Positions 7,637 to 17,462 of a stretch of 38,265 nt of DNA are shown one piece after another. The stretch is taken from positions 1-38,265 of the forward strand of contig CAMDKM010000034.1 of the NCBI GenBank assembly GCA_945900965.1. Direction: 5' to 3'. The notes below the pieces were generated by a model that was not told the origin of the DNA, did not search any database, and was given only the letters and a program-made list of their open reading frames with translations. Every line of letters begins with the position of its first letter. The first letter of the stretch is position 1. The position numbers and the translations under genes are program-made. This DNA comes from Bordetella parapertussis (lineage in GTDB: Bacteria; Pseudomonadota; Gammaproteobacteria; Burkholderiales; JACQAP01).

Positions 7637-7642
7637 TATATT
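7637..7642 (+). promoter_or_regulatory. Possible -10 box for tRNA-Leu
   Basis: TATATT in the context CATTATATTAGAATG lies 40 bases before the tRNA in the 128-base divergent gap with hpnC. No good -35 is visible, so support is weak. Confidence 0.3.
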
Positions 7643-7681
7643 AGAATGCGCCCAACGCGAAATGTCGCGGACGCGAAATAC

Positions 7682-7766
<85 letters not shown>

Positions 7767-7824
7767 GGGCCAGATTCCAAGCTGGCTATTCTCTTCGAAA
7801 AAACACGACTCGGATCAGATCGAA

Positions 7825-9132
7825 ATGCAAGCAGATTTGGAAACCCTGAATTCTCTTGAACGCCGCCTGTCGGTAACGCTGCCGCTCGATGGCGTCAATA
7901 GTGAAATCGAGACGCGGCTCAAGCGCCTGGCGCGCACCGTAAAGCTGCACGGATTTCGTCCCGGAAAAGTGCCGCTCAAAATCGTCGAGCAGCAGTTTGG
8001 CGGCCAGGTTCGTCAGGAAGTGGTGGGCGACGCGGTCCAGGAAAGTTTCGGTGCAGCCGTCAAGGAAAAGAATTTGCGAATCGCGGGCTATCCCCGATTC
8101 GAAGTCAAAGCGGATGGCGAGCAGGCGGGGCATTTTGAATATACCGCGCTGTTCGAGGTCTACCCCGACATAGCGATGGGCGAATTGGCTGGGTTGCAAA
8201 TCGCCCGTCCCGCCGTGACGATAGGCGATGCGGAAATCGACAAGACGATCGACATTCTGCGCAAACAGCGAGTGCACTATCACTCGGTCGAAAGGGGCGC
8301 CAAGGCCGGCGATCAGATTCGGATGGATTATCGTGGCACCATCGACGGGGTGGTGTTCGATGGGGGTTCCGCCACCGATCAGACGGTGTTGCTGGGAAGT
8401 GGTGGATTATTGGCCGACTTCGAAAAAAACATCCTTGACATGAAAGCGGGGGAGAGCCGCGGTTTCGACATGCGGTTTCCCGATGATTATCACGGCAAGG
8501 CGGTGGCCGGTAAAAATGCCCGCTTCGATGTGGAAGTCAAGGAAGTCGGCGAACCGCAGGTGCCGGAGGTGGATGGGGAATTCGCCAGATCCCTGGGTGT
8601 GGCAGACGGGGATGTGCAGAAAATGCGTGCGGACATCCGCGGAAATCTGGAGCGCGAGGTCAAGCGGCGCGCGACGGCCCGGGTGAAAGATCTGGTCATG
8701 AAGGCGTTGCTCGACGCCACCAAAATCGAACTGCCAAAGGTATTGGTGGAAATGGAAATCGAGCGGCTGATGCACAATATGCGGCAAAATCTGGCCGGTC
8801 GCGGCCTAAAGGCCGAATCGGTGCCCATGCCAAAGGAGGCTTTCGAACCCGAGGCGGTGCGTCGAGTGAGCCTTGGCCTGATCCTTGCGGAGACCGTGAA
8901 GGTAAACCATCTTGAAGCGCGCCCGGAGCAGATCAAGGCAGTGATCGCCGAGCATGCGCAAAGCTACGAAAAGCCGGATGAGGTGGCGCGCTGGTATTAC
9001 CAGCAACCGGAACGTCTGCGGGAAATAGAATCGATCGTTCTCGAGGACAACGTTGTCCAGTGGGTACTGTCCAAAGCCAAAGTGGAGGACAAAACCACGC
9101 CTTTCGAGGAACTTATGGGGAGTGGACAATGA
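7825..9132 (+). CDS. tig: Trigger factor (ribosome-bound chaperone, PPIase)
   Basis: Binds the ribosome exit tunnel and shields nascent chains. The ribosome-binding signature GFRPGKVP is at residues 43-50. The FKBP-type domain follows ([20 protein letters not shown] region, about residues 155-240), then the helical C-terminal chaperone domain. 435 residues, close to the usual 430-440. Stop overlaps the clpP ATG (ATGA), giving tight coupling in the conserved tig-clpP-clpX-lon order. Confidence 0.97.
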   Translation: MQADLETLNSLERRLSVTLPLDGVNSEIETRLKRLARTVKLHGFRPGKVPLKIVEQQFGGQVRQEVVGDAVQESFGAAVKEKNLRIAGYPRFEVKADGEQAGHFEYTALFEVYPDIAMGELAGLQIARPAVTIGDAEIDKTIDILRKQRVHYHSVERGAKAGDQIRMDYRGTIDGVVFDGGSATDQTVLLGSGGLLADFEKNILDMKAGESRGFDMRFPDDYHGKAVAGKNARFDVEVKEVGEPQVPEVDGEFARSLGVADGDVQKMRADIRGNLEREVKRRATARVKDLVMKALLDATKIELPKVLVEMEIERLMHNMRQNLAGRGLKAESVPMPKEAFEPEAVRRVSLGLILAETVKVNHLEARPEQIKAVIAEHAQSYEKPDEVARWYYQQPERLREIESIVLEDNVVQWVLSKAKVEDKTTPFEELMGSGQ

Positions 9133-9773
9133 GGGTAATGATGAACGGGCAGATGGAACCGCAGGGCCTGGGCCTGGTGCCCATGGTTATCGAACAGAGC
9201 GGGCGTGGCGAAAGAGCCTACGACATTTATTCCCGCCTGCTCAAGGAGCGGGTGGTATTTCTGGTCGGCGCAGTTAATGAAGTCACGGCCAATCTCATCG
9301 TCGCCCAACTGCTTTTCCTGGAGTCCGAGAATCCCGAGAAGGACATTTCCTTCTACATCAACTCGCCCGGCGGGTCGGTGTCGGCCGGTTTGGCCATTTA
9401 CGATACCATGCAATTCATCAAGCCCGATGTGAGCACCCTGTGCATTGGTCAGGCCGCCAGCATGGGCGCATTTCTGCTCGCGGCTGGCGCAAAAGGCAAG
9501 CGTTTTGCCTTGCCCAATTCGCGGATGATGATCCATCAGCCCATGGGAGGGTTTCAGGGCCAGGCGTCGGATATTGAAATTCATGCCCGGGAAATCCTTT
9601 ACCTCCGGGCGCGCCTCAATGACCTGATGGCCAAACACACCGGCCAGGACGTCAAGAATATTGAACGCGACACCGATCGGGACAATTTCCTCAGCGCGGA
9701 AGAATCGGTAAAGTACGGGTTGGTGGATAAGGTGCTGTTGAGCAGGGCGGAGACGGCTGCCGCTGCAGTCTGA
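9129..9773 (+). CDS. clpP: ATP-dependent Clp protease proteolytic subunit
   Basis: Serine protease forming the tetradecameric chamber that works with ClpX and, if present, ClpA. The catalytic triad is complete at Ser111 (GQAASMGAF), His136 (MMIHQPMGG) and Asp185 (DTDRDNF), the same numbers as E. coli ClpP precursor. 214 residues with a short N-terminal propeptide. ATG at 9129 overlaps the tig stop; the longer frame from 9060 lies within tig and is rejected. Confidence 0.97.
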   Translation: MRVMMNGQMEPQGLGLVPMVIEQSGRGERAYDIYSRLLKERVVFLVGAVNEVTANLIVAQLLFLESENPEKDISFYINSPGGSVSAGLAIYDTMQFIKPDVSTLCIGQAASMGAFLLAAGAKGKRFALPNSRMMIHQPMGGFQGQASDIEIHAREILYLRARLNDLMAKHTGQDVKNIERDTDRDNFLSAEESVKYGLVDKVLLSRAETAAAAV

Positions 9774-9831
9774 CGGGCAAGGTCAACGATGCTGGCGGGA
9801 CCACGGATGATGGAGCGTGCGAAAGGACAAT

Positions 9832-11097
9832 ATGTCTGAAAAACCAGGCGGCGAAAAGCTTCTCTACTGTTCGTTTTGCGGCAAAAGCCAACACGAAGTT
9901 CGCAAATTGATTGCCGGGCCTTCGGTGTTCATCTGCGACGAATGTATTGAGCTTTGCAACGACATTATCCGCGAGGAAAGCCGGGCGGAAACCACGGGCA
10001 AGGGCCCCAAGTCCGATCTGCCGGTACCCCATGAAATACGCGAAATTCTCGATCAATACGTGATAGGCCAGGATACCGCCAAGAAAATTCTCGCGGTGGC
10101 GGTCTACAACCATTACAAACGCCTGAAGACTGTCCAGAAGAAAGACGACGTCGAACTCGCCAAGAGCAACATTTTGCTGATCGGGCCCACTGGTTCCGGC
10201 AAAACGCTGCTGGCGCAGACCCTGGCGCGCTTGCTTAACGTGCCCTTCGTGATGGCGGATGCAACCACGCTCACCGAAGCCGGCTATGTGGGCGAGGATG
10301 TGGAAAACATCATTCAGAAGCTTTTGCAGAAGTGCGACTACGATGTGGAGAAGGCCCAACGCGGCATCGTCTACATCGATGAAATCGACAAAATTTCCCG
10401 CAAATCCGATAACCCTTCCATTACCCGGGATGTGAGCGGAGAAGGCGTTCAGCAGGCCTTGCTCAAACTCATTGAAGGTACTATCGCCTCGGTGCCGCCA
10501 CAGGGCGGGCGTAAACACCCCAATCAGGAATTCGTTCAGGTCGATACGACCAACATCCTGTTTGTGTGCGGGGGCGCCTTTGACGGGCTGGATAAGATCA
10601 TCCGGGCGCGCTCGGATAAGGGTGGCATTGGCTTCGGCGCGGACGTCAAGAGCAAGGATAATCGCAAGGATATTGGCCAGGTCTTGCGGGGCGTGGAGCC
10701 CGAAGACCTCATCAAATACGGGTTGATTCCGGAGTTTGTGGGCCGTTTGCCGGTCGTGGCAACGCTGGATGAACTGGACGAGCTTGCGTTGATCCAGATT
10801 CTGACCGAACCGAAGAACGCGCTTCTTAAGCAATACCAGCGTATGTTCCTGATGGAAGGAGTCGAGCTGGAAATGCGGCCCGATGCCTTGAAAGCGTTGG
10901 CCTCCAAGGCCCTGGCGCGGCGTACTGGCGCACGGGGACTACGTTCTATTTTGGAACATGTTCTGCTGGAAATCATGTACGACCTCCCGTCGCTGAACAA
11001 TGTCGAGAAAGTGATTGTGGACGAGGGTATGATTCTGGGTGACACTCGCCCAATGTTGTTGTATTCGGACAAGCCAAAAGTTGCCGGGTCCGCTTAA
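9832..11097 (+). CDS. clpX: ATP-dependent Clp protease ATP-binding subunit ClpX
   Basis: AAA+ unfoldase that feeds tagged substrates to ClpP. The N-terminal zinc-binding domain has Cys13, Cys16, Cys35 and Cys38. Walker A GPTGSGKT is at residues 118-125, Walker B is in [10 protein letters not shown], and the [11 protein letters not shown] pore segment and IGFGADV loop are present. 421 residues. ATG at 9832 is chosen because AAAGGA lies 5 bases upstream; a GTG at 9817 would put that site inside the gene. The gap from clpP is 58 bases. Confidence 0.97.
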   Translation: MSEKPGGEKLLYCSFCGKSQHEVRKLIAGPSVFICDECIELCNDIIREESRAETTGKGPKSDLPVPHEIREILDQYVIGQDTAKKILAVAVYNHYKRLKTVQKKDDVELAKSNILLIGPTGSGKTLLAQTLARLLNVPFVMADATTLTEAGYVGEDVENIIQKLLQKCDYDVEKAQRGIVYIDEIDKISRKSDNPSITRDVSGEGVQQALLKLIEGTIASVPPQGGRKHPNQEFVQVDTTNILFVCGGAFDGLDKIIRARSDKGGIGFGADVKSKDNRKDIGQVLRGVEPEDLIKYGLIPEFVGRLPVVATLDELDELALIQILTEPKNALLKQYQRMFLMEGVELEMRPDALKALASKALARRTGARGLRSILEHVLLEIMYDLPSLNNVEKVIVDEGMILGDTRPMLLYSDKPKVAGSA

Positions 11098-11164
11098 GAC
11101 AAGGCTTGCCGCGGAGCCGATGCGCCGACTGGCGCACGGATCCGCAAACCGCCGAGCGAGCGGG

Positions 11165-11193
11165 CTTGATTGTGCCGGCATCGCCCTCATTTT
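11165..11193 (+). promoter_or_regulatory. Candidate heat-shock (sigma-32-type) promoter for lon
   Basis: CTTGATT at 11165-11171, a 12-base spacer, then CCCTCATTTT from 11184. This resembles the sigma-32 consensus CTTGAAA / CCCCATNT, which is known for lon in many proteobacteria. It would give a leader of about 20 bases before the ATG at 11223. The -10 has an extra base relative to consensus, so this remains a candidate. Confidence 0.42.
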
Positions 11194-11222
11194 CGGACAT
11201 TCATGTATCAATCTGGTGCCAC

Positions 11223-13634
11223 ATGACCCATCCCATTGAATCTTCCGACAACGCAGTGTCCTACCCCTTGCTTCCTTTGAGGGATGTGGTGGTTTTCCCA
11301 CACATGGTGATCCCATTGTTCGTTGGTCGACCGAAATCGATCAAGGCATTGGAGACCGCCATGGAAAGCGGCAAGAGCATTCTCCTGGTGGCGCAGAAGC
11401 TGGCGGCAAAGGACGAACCCTCGCCCGAGGACCTCTACAGCATTGGCAGCATTGCCAACATCCTGCAAATGCTCAAGCTCCCGGACGGGACCGTAAAGGT
11501 CCTGGTCGAAGGAGTGCAGCGTGCGCGAGTGACATCGGTTGCCGACCTCAAGACCTACTACACGGCCGAAGCAGTGCCAATTCCCGCGCAAGCGCTCGAT
11601 ACCACGGAAGTCGAAGCAATGCGCCGGGCCATGCTCACGCAGTTCGATCAGTACGTAAAACTCAACAAGAAAATTCCGCCCGAGATACTGACGTCGCTTT
11701 CCGGCATTGATGAGCCCGGCAGGCTGGCCGATACGGTGGCGGCGCATTTGCCGCTTAAGCTGGAACAGAAGCAGGCCGTTCTGGAAATGTTCGAGGTCAA
11801 GAAGCGTCTGGATCATCTGCTTTCCCTGATGGAGGCGGAACTGGACATTCTCCAGGTCGAGCGCCGCATTCGTGGCCGGGTCAAGCGCCAGATGGAAAAG
11901 AGTCAGCGCGAGTATTACCTGAACGAACAGGTCAAGGCGATTCAGAAAGAACTCGGCGACATGGAAGAGGGTGCCGACCTCGATGAAATGGAAAAACGCG
12001 TCAAGGCAGCCCACATGCCCAAGGAGGCACGGACCAAGGCCGAATCAGAACTCAAGAAATTACGCCTGATGTCGCCGATGTCGGCTGAAGCCACGGTGGT
12101 GCGAAATTACATCGAGACCCTGATCGGTCTGCCGTGGAAGAAGAAAAACAAGATCAGCAACGATCTGGTCAAGGCTCAGGAAATTCTCGATGCCGATCAC
12201 TATGGACTCGACAAGGTGAAGGAAAGAATTGTCGAGTATCTGGCCGTTCAGCAACGCGTGGACAAACTCAAGGCGCCGATCCTGTGTCTGGTGGGGCCAC
12301 CCGGCGTAGGCAAGACCTCGCTCGGCCAATCGATCGCGCGCTCGACCAATCGAAAATTCACACGCATGTCGCTCGGGGGCGTTCGTGATGAGGCAGAAGT
12401 ACGTGGCCATCGGCGCACCTATATTGGTTCAATGCCCGGCAAGCTGCTGCAGAACATGACCAAGGTCGGGGTCAGGAATCCGCTGTTTCTGCTCGATGAA
12501 GTGGACAAAATGGGTCAGGATTTCCGTGGCGACCCGGCGTCGGCGTTGCTGGAGGTGCTCGATCCGGAGCAAAACGACAAGTTTGTCGATCATTACGTCG
12601 AAGTCGAGTACGACTTGTCCGATGTCATGTTCGTGGCCACGGCAAACACGATGAATATTCCCCCGGCCCTGCTGGACCGCATGGAAGTCATCCGCCTGTC
12701 GGGCTACACCGAAGACGAAAAGATCAACATTGCCATGCGCTACCTGCTGCCCAAGCAGATGAAGAATAACGGCCTCCGGGACGGCGAGCTGGCGGTCTCG
12801 GAAAGCGCCATTCGCGACATCGTGCGTTATTACACCCGGGAAGCCGGCGTTCGGGGGCTGGAGCGGGAAATTTCCAAGATTTGCCGCAAAGTCGTGAAAT
12901 CGCTGCTGACAAAGAAGCGCGAACAACGGGTTAACGTCAGCGCGCGAAACCTGGATCACTATCTGGGCGTTCGCCGCTATAGCTTTGGGCTGGCCGAAAA
13001 GAACAATCAGGTCGGGCAAGTCACCGGCCTTGCCTGGACGGAAGTGGGGGGAGAACTGCTGACCATCGAGGCAGTCGTCATGCCGGGCAAGGGCAATATT
13101 CAGCGCACCGGGTCTCTGGGCGATGTAATGAAAGAGTCGGTGGAAGCCGCGCGATCGGTGGTACGTGCGCGTGCGGGCCGGCTTGGCATTCGCGATGATG
13201 CGTTCGAAAAGTATGATATTCACGTTCACGTTCCCGAGGGAGCCACCCCCAAGGATGGGCCATCGGCGGGCATAGCGATGACCACTGCATTGGTTTCGGC
13301 ATTGACCAGGATTCCAGTGCGTGCCGATGTGGCAATGACCGGTGAAATCACCTTGCGTGGTGAGGTGCTTGGCATTGGCGGCCTCAAGGAAAAACTGCTC
13401 GCCGCGCATCGCGGCGGTATCAAGACCGTGCTTATTCCGGAAGAAAATACCAAGGATCTGGCCGAGATTCCCGACAATATCAAGAACCGCCTGGATATTC
13501 ACCCGGTGAAATGGATAGACGACGTGCTGAATATGGCGCTGGAACGCAGACCGGAGGTGCTACCTGAAAAAACCGAAGAAGTCGCCATACCTGCGGTCAA
13601 GCCAGGCGAAGTGACGGTTGCCGTAAAGCATTAA
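11223..13634 (+). CDS. lon: ATP-dependent protease La (Lon)
   Basis: Cytoplasmic AAA+ serine protease that degrades misfolded and regulatory proteins. The N-terminal substrate domain starts [20 protein letters not shown]. Walker A is GPPGVGKTS, Walker B is in [11 protein letters not shown]. The proteolytic Ser lies in [11 protein letters not shown] and the Lys in [16 protein letters not shown], the normal Ser-Lys dyad. 803 residues. ATG at 11223 matches the family start; the frame extends back to 11106, but those residues are not Lon-like. A perfect terminator follows the stop, so lon ends this transcription unit. Confidence 0.97.
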   Translation: MTHPIESSDNAVSYPLLPLRDVVVFPHMVIPLFVGRPKSIKALETAMESGKSILLVAQKLAAKDEPSPEDLYSIGSIANILQMLKLPDGTVKVLVEGVQRARVTSVADLKTYYTAEAVPIPAQALDTTEVEAMRRAMLTQFDQYVKLNKKIPPEILTSLSGIDEPGRLADTVAAHLPLKLEQKQAVLEMFEVKKRLDHLLSLMEAELDILQVERRIRGRVKRQMEKSQREYYLNEQVKAIQKELGDMEEGADLDEMEKRVKAAHMPKEARTKAESELKKLRLMSPMSAEATVVRNYIETLIGLPWKKKNKISNDLVKAQEILDADHYGLDKVKERIVEYLAVQQRVDKLKAPILCLVGPPGVGKTSLGQSIARSTNRKFTRMSLGGVRDEAEVRGHRRTYIGSMPGKLLQNMTKVGVRNPLFLLDEVDKMGQDFRGDPASALLEVLDPEQNDKFVDHYVEVEYDLSDVMFVATANTMNIPPALLDRMEVIRLSGYTEDEKINIAMRYLLPKQMKNNGLRDGELAVSESAIRDIVRYYTREAGVRGLEREISKICRKVVKSLLTKKREQRVNVSARNLDHYLGVRRYSFGLAEKNNQVGQVTGLAWTEVGGELLTIEAVVMPGKGNIQRTGSLGDVMKESVEAARSVVRARAGRLGIRDDAFEKYDIHVHVPEGATPKDGPSAGIAMTTALVSALTRIPVRADVAMTGEITLRGEVLGIGGLKEKLLAAHRGGIKTVLIPEENTKDLAEIPDNIKNRLDIHPVKWIDDVLNMALERRPEVLPEKTEEVAIPAVKPGEVTVAVKH

Positions 13635-13653
13635 GTCTGCAGCACAGTCTGGA

Positions 13654-13683
13654 CGGGAATGCCCGGCGGCATTCCCGTTTTTT
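13654..13683 (+). terminator. Rho-independent terminator after lon
   Basis: A 10-base perfect stem CGGGAATGCC/GGCATTCCCG with a CGGC loop is followed by six T. It lies 20 bases after the lon stop. Confidence 0.93.
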
Positions 13684-13696
13684 CTTGCAGCCTTCC

Positions 13697-13726
13697 TTGA
13701 CACCTGGATTTTGCACTTGTTATAAA
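13697..13726 (+). promoter_or_regulatory. Sigma-70 promoter for hupB
   Basis: TTGACA at 13697-13702 and TTATAA/TATAAA at 13720-13726 with a 17-18 base spacer, a near-consensus promoter. It sits right after the lon terminator and 114 bases before the HU start, leaving an approximately 105-base leader. Confidence 0.8.
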
Positions 13727-13839
13727 GCCCCAGCCGGGGCGCAGGTTTATAAGAGCCATAATGATTTGTCCGATTTAGGGATGCGGTCGAAGCGCTCACC
13801 CGATAGCCGGTCAACACAATCTTTGCGGAGGGGAATCCA

Positions 13840-14112
13840 TTGAACAAACTCGACATCATGGAATCGGTCGCGAAGTCGGCCGATATTTCGAAAGCCGCCG
13901 CCGCCCGGGTACTGGATGGTGCGATTTCGGCCATTACCAGCGCTCTGAAAAAAGGTGGCATGGTCACGCTGGTCGGATTTGGAACGTTTTACGTGGGCAA
14001 GCGCGCCGCACGCAGCGGCCGTAATCCGCGAACTGGCGCCGCAATCAAGATCAAGGCCGCGAAGGTGCCCAAGTTCCGCGCTGGCAAAGCCCTGAAGGAT
14101 GCAGTAAACTAG
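13840..14112 (+). CDS. hupB: Histone-like DNA-binding protein HU-beta
   Basis: Small nucleoid protein that bends and compacts DNA. 90 residues starting [20 protein letters not shown], with the helical dimer domain followed by the DNA-binding arm [20 protein letters not shown] and the final [16 protein letters not shown]. The start is TTG at 13840, supported by GGAGGGG 6-13 bases upstream and by the family-typical MNK N-terminus. It is transcribed from its own promoter, separated from lon by a terminator. Confidence 0.96.
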   Translation: MNKLDIMESVAKSADISKAAAARVLDGAISAITSALKKGGMVTLVGFGTFYVGKRAARSGRNPRTGAAIKIKAAKVPKFRAGKALKDAVN

Positions 14113-14225
14113 CGCGCCTCTTAAAAGAGGGATCAGTTTCGGTCAAAAAGTTTCGGCTTCGCGCAAAAACTGGTGGCACCCGCTGTTGGGTATGGAATGG
14201 TGATTGGAAGGCGTGTGCCGCTGTG

Positions 14226-14301
14226 GGGTGCTTAGCTCAGTTGGTAGAGCGTCGCCCTTACAAGGCGAATGTCGGGAGTTCGAGCCTCTCAGCACCCACC
14301 A
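14226..14301 (+). tRNA. tRNA-Val (anticodon UAC)
   Basis: 76 bases with CCA encoded. Acceptor GGGTGCT/AGCACCC pairs fully. D-arm TTAGCTCAGTTGGTAGAGC, anticodon stem TCGCC/GGCGA around CTTACAA, and T-arm GGGAGTTCGAGCCTCTC with one weak pair. It lies 113 bases after hupB. Confidence 0.96.
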
Positions 14302-14323
14302 ACGGAACTGATGTATCGAATAG

Positions 14324-14400
14324 GGAGTGGTAGTTCAGTTGGTTAGAATACCGGCCTGTCACGCCGGGGGTCGCGGGTTCGAGTCCCGTCCACTCCGCCA
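14324..14400 (+). tRNA. tRNA-Asp (anticodon GUC)
   Basis: 77 bases with CCA encoded. Acceptor GGAGTGG/CCACTCC, anticodon stem CCGGC/GCCGG around CTGTCAC, and T-arm GCGGGTTCGAGTCCCGT. It is 22 bases after tRNA-Val and before a terminator, so the two form one unit. Confidence 0.97.
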
Positions 14401-14409
14401 GACCTAGAC

Positions 14410-14435
14410 AAGGCGAACGCAAGTTCGCCTTTTTT
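14410..14435 (+). terminator. Rho-independent terminator after the tRNA pair
   Basis: A 9-base perfect stem AAGGCGAAC/GTTCGCCTT with a GCAA loop, followed by a T run (TTTT, then ATTG). Confidence 0.92.
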
Positions 14436-14529
14436 ATTGCGGGATCGTGCAGCGTAATTTCTCCGCGCAAGCCAGTTCGAAACAGGGCATTAGCGCCTAT
14501 TGTCGCAGTCGTCGAGACGGGAAACATTT

Positions 14530-16434
14530 ATGTTCGAATTCGTTCACAAGAACAAACGCTGGATGCAGATCGTTCTGTTGATCCTGATTGTTCCCTCCTT
14601 TGCTTTATTCGGCATCAATTTCTACTTCCGGGACTCTGGAACTGCCGACGCCTTGGCCACCGTGGGCAAGAGCCGAATTTCGGACGCCGAGTTTTCCAAG
14701 GCGCTGCGCCAGGCTCAGGACCGCATGCGGGAAATGATGGGCAAGAATCAGAACCCGGCCATGCTCAACAGCCCGCAATTCAAGCAGTCCGTGCTCAACG
14801 ATTTGATCGAGCAGAAGGTGACACTTGCCCACGCCTACGATTCGGGCATGGGAGTATCCGACGCGGAATTGCAAAAAGTCATCTCGGGCGTGGAAGCCTT
14901 CCGCGATGAAACCGGGAAATTTTCCCGGGAGCGCTATCGTCAACTCTTGCAAGGGCAAGGACTGTCGCCGGGCGAATTCGAACATCAGATTCGCTCCAAT
15001 GTGCTTCTGGAGCAGGTACGGATGGCCTATTCGGGCTCCGGGTTTGTCACCGACGTCGTCGCCGAACGTTTGTTGAGAATACGCGAGCAGGAGCGTCACA
15101 TCAGCCAGGTTGTGCTGAGTCCCGAATCGTTTCGGGCACGCGTCAAAGTGGAGCCGGCGCAGGTGGAAAAGTTCCATGCCGAACACAAGGCGGAGTTCCG
15201 GATTCCAGAGCGCGTGAAAGTGGAATACCTCATGTTGTCGCTCGCCAGCCTGGAACGCGAAGTGGCGGTGTCGGAAAAGGAAATCGAAGAAGCTTATAAG
15301 GAAAATATTGCACGCTATCAGGCTGCGGAAGAGCGGCGCGCCTCGCATATCCTGATACCCGCAGGGGCATCCGTCAGCGCGACCGAAAAGGCCGCCGCGA
15401 AAACCCAGGCAGAGGATCTTCTGAATCAGATCAAGGCGCAGCCGAAAAAATTTGCTGAATTGGCGGCCAAACATTCGAAAGATCCGGGTTCCGCGGAAAA
15501 AGGCGGCGATCTGGGATTTTTCGGACGTGGATTGATGGTGAAGCCTTTCGACGATGCGGCATTTGCTCTCAAGGTCGGCGAGCTGGCCGGGCCGGTGGAA
15601 ACGCAATACGGCTATCACATCATACGCCTCGATGCGATCAAGACCGGAGCGACGGAACCGCTGGCCAAAGTCAGGGACCAAATCGAGGCCGATCTGCGCA
15701 AGACCAAGGCATCCCGGTCGTTTGGCGAGGCAGCCGACACCTTCAACAATTCAGTGTACGAACAATTCGACAGTCTTCAACCTGCCGCAGATTCAGTCAA
15801 GCTGCCGATATTCAAGAGCGACTGGATCAGTCGCACCGGGGGCAATCAGAACCCGCTGCTCAACAATGAAAAACTGCTTGCTGCGTTGTTTTCCGAGGAA
15901 GTTCTCAAGAACAAACACAATACGCCGGCGGTGGAAGTTCAGCCCAATGTGCTGTTGTCCGCGAGGATTTTCGAACACAAGGATGCGGAAGCTCTGCCCC
16001 TTGATCAGGTCCGGGAGGACATCAATCGGCAGTTGATCGAAGAGGAGGCAGTGCGACTTGCCGAAAGCGAAGGTCGGGCGACGCTCGAAAAACTCAAGGC
16101 GGGCGAATCGCCCGCTTTGAAGTGGTCACCCAGTAAAACGGTGACCCTGCAAAATCGGCAGGGCCTGAATCCCGAAGCGGCACAGGTCATTTTTGGCGCC
16201 AGTGTTGCCAAACTTCCCGCCTTCGCCGGCGTGCCGGATGCCAATGGGGGGTTCACGATTTACCGTATCGCTTCGATCAAGGATATCGAGAAGGTCGATC
16301 CGGAGCAGGTCAAGGCGCTCAAGAAGCAGATATCGCAGATGAGCGGCCAGGAACAATACATTGCCTTTCTGGCCGGCCTGCGCGAACGCGCGAATGTGAA
16401 GCTGGACAAGAAAAAGCTCGACGATGGTTCTTAG
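14530..16434 (+). CDS. ppiD: PpiD-type periplasmic chaperone / peptidyl-prolyl isomerase
   Basis: Inner-membrane-anchored folding factor for exported proteins. It starts MFEFVHKNKRWMQIVLLILI with a single membrane helix near residues 14-33 (ILIVPSFALFGINFYF) and the rest in the periplasm. The SurA-like N-terminal chaperone domain follows (ALRQAQDRMREMM to about residue 170). A parvulin PPIC domain lies near residues 265-370, with RRASHILIP, AAKHSKDPGSAEKGGDLGFF and QYGYHIIRL. 634 residues, as for PpiD. ATG at 14530 gives the family start; the frame extends upstream to 14500. Its place after HU matches the E. coli order lon-hupB-ppiD, here with two tRNA genes inserted. Confidence 0.93.
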   Translation: MFEFVHKNKRWMQIVLLILIVPSFALFGINFYFRDSGTADALATVGKSRISDAEFSKALRQAQDRMREMMGKNQNPAMLNSPQFKQSVLNDLIEQKVTLAHAYDSGMGVSDAELQKVISGVEAFRDETGKFSRERYRQLLQGQGLSPGEFEHQIRSNVLLEQVRMAYSGSGFVTDVVAERLLRIREQERHISQVVLSPESFRARVKVEPAQVEKFHAEHKAEFRIPERVKVEYLMLSLASLEREVAVSEKEIEEAYKENIARYQAAEERRASHILIPAGASVSATEKAAAKTQAEDLLNQIKAQPKKFAELAAKHSKDPGSAEKGGDLGFFGRGLMVKPFDDAAFALKVGELAGPVETQYGYHIIRLDAIKTGATEPLAKVRDQIEADLRKTKASRSFGEAADTFNNSVYEQFDSLQPAADSVKLPIFKSDWISRTGGNQNPLLNNEKLLAALFSEEVLKNKHNTPAVEVQPNVLLSARIFEHKDAEALPLDQVREDINRQLIEEEAVRLAESEGRATLEKLKAGESPALKWSPSKTVTLQNRQGLNPEAAQVIFGASVAKLPAFAGVPDANGGFTIYRIASIKDIEKVDPEQVKALKKQISQMSGQEQYIAFLAGLRERANVKLDKKKLDDGS

Positions 16435-16484
16435 GCTGGATGAGACGGAACTTGCGTGAGAAGTGAATAGGTGACGATTAAAAG

Positions 16485-16547
16485 CGTGAAGGGTGAATGA
16501 GTGAATGAGTGAAGGGTGTAAACCCCAGCCCCAAGCCTCCAGTCCCT
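16485..16547. repeat. GTGAATGA/GTGAAGGG repeats plus three AGCCCCA-type heptamers
   Basis: The convergent gap between ppiD and fabI holds GTGAAGG, GTGAATGA twice, GTGAAGGGTGTAAACCCC, then AGCCCCA, AGCCTCC and AGTCCCT in 7-base phase (16527-16547). The purine-rich module, the GGGTGTAAACCCC hinge and the pyrimidine heptamers appear in the same order as at 2865-3003. It ends 7 bases before the fabI stop codon. Confidence 0.8.
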
Positions 16548-16554
16548 TGTTTGT

Positions 16555-17340
16555 TCAATCCAACTGCCCGATGGCCGTGGTATTGAACCCGGCATCGACA
16601 AAGGTGATTTCTCCGGTTATGCCGCTGGCCAGCTCGCTGCAAAGGAAAGCGGCAGTATTGCCGACTTCGTCGATCGTGACATTGCGCCTCAACGGCGACT
16701 GCTTTTCCGCATACGACAACAATTTGCCGAAACTGCCGATGCCCGCCGCAGCCAGTGTCTTGATCGGACCGGCGGAGATGGCATTGACGCGGATTCCCTT
16801 GGGCCCCAGGCTCTGGGCCATGTACCGCACGTTGGCCTCCAGACTGGCTTTGGCCAGCCCCATGACGTTGTAGCTCGGAAATGAGCGCTCAGCCCCCAGA
16901 TAGGTGAGCGTCAGCATCGAGGCGTTACGCCCCTGCATCATCGGCAGGCCAGCCTTGGCGAGTGCGGCAAAACTGTAGGAACTGACGTCGTGGGCTATGC
17001 GGAAAGATTCACGCGTCACAGCGTCCAGATAGTCTCCGGCCAGTGCTTCGCGCGGCGCGAAGGCGATGGAATGAACGATGCCGTCCAGCCCGTCCCAGTG
17101 TTTGCGCAAACTGGCAAATAACGCGTCGATTTCCGTGTCGCTGGACACGTCGCAGGGCAGCACCGGGCAGTCGCCAAATTCGCTCGCCAGTTCCCGCACC
17201 CGTTTTTCGATGCGTTCGCCTTGATAACTGAACGCGAGCCGGGCGCCTTCGCGGTGCATGGCTTTGGAAATGCCATAGGCGATGGAGCGGTTGCTGAGCA
17301 GTCCGGTAACCAGAATATTCTTGTCCTGCAAAAATCCCAT
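16555..17340 (-). CDS. fabI: Enoyl-[acyl-carrier-protein] reductase (NADH)
   Basis: Final reductive step of each round of type II fatty acid synthesis. The variant nucleotide motif is in [18 protein letters not shown], the catalytic Tyr and Lys are in [17 protein letters not shown] (Y-x6-K), and the substrate loop is [12 protein letters not shown]. 261 residues, normal for FabI. ATG at 17340 has GGAG 8 bases upstream; the frame continues to 17382 without a better site. It is divergent from the ABC importer operon. Confidence 0.96.
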   Translation of the reverse strand: MGFLQDKNILVTGLLSNRSIAYGISKAMHREGARLAFSYQGERIEKRVRELASEFGDCPVLPCDVSSDTEIDALFASLRKHWDGLDGIVHSIAFAPREALAGDYLDAVTRESFRIAHDVSSYSFAALAKAGLPMMQGRNASMLTLTYLGAERSFPSYNVMGLAKASLEANVRYMAQSLGPKGIRVNAISAGPIKTLAAAGIGSFGKLLSYAEKQSPLRRNVTIDEVGNTAAFLCSELASGITGEITFVDAGFNTTAIGQLD

Positions 17341-17371
17341 GGCAAATCTCCGACTGCGAAAAATGTCCGGC

Positions 17372-17377
17372 ATTATA
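17372..17377 (-). promoter_or_regulatory. Candidate -10 box for fabI
   Basis: A perfect TATAAT on the minus strand, 32 bases before the fabI ATG. No recognisable -35 hexamer is found at the expected distance, so assignment is tentative. Confidence 0.38.
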
Positions 17378-17462
17378 GCCAATCGTCCGATATGCGCCGC
17401 GCGTTCCTGCGGCCGCTCGACGGGGGCTTTCGGTTGCAGCCTATTCAGTTAAACTCAGCGCC

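Noticed and set aside
9060-9128. Upstream extension of clpP
   Set aside because: It lies in the tig gene; the catalytic residue numbering from ATG at 9129 matches E. coli ClpP exactly.
11106-11222. N-terminal extension of Lon
   Set aside because: The residues are unlike Lon, lie over the candidate promoter, and the family start fits ATG at 11223.
12429-13502. Minus-strand frame (357 codons) inside lon
   Set aside because: Antisense shadow of the Lon protease domain, no recognisable motif or ribosome site.
14605-15681. Long open frame (358 codons) on the minus strand inside ppiD
   Set aside because: It is antisense to a well-supported PpiD gene, and its His/Phe/Leu-rich translation resembles no family.
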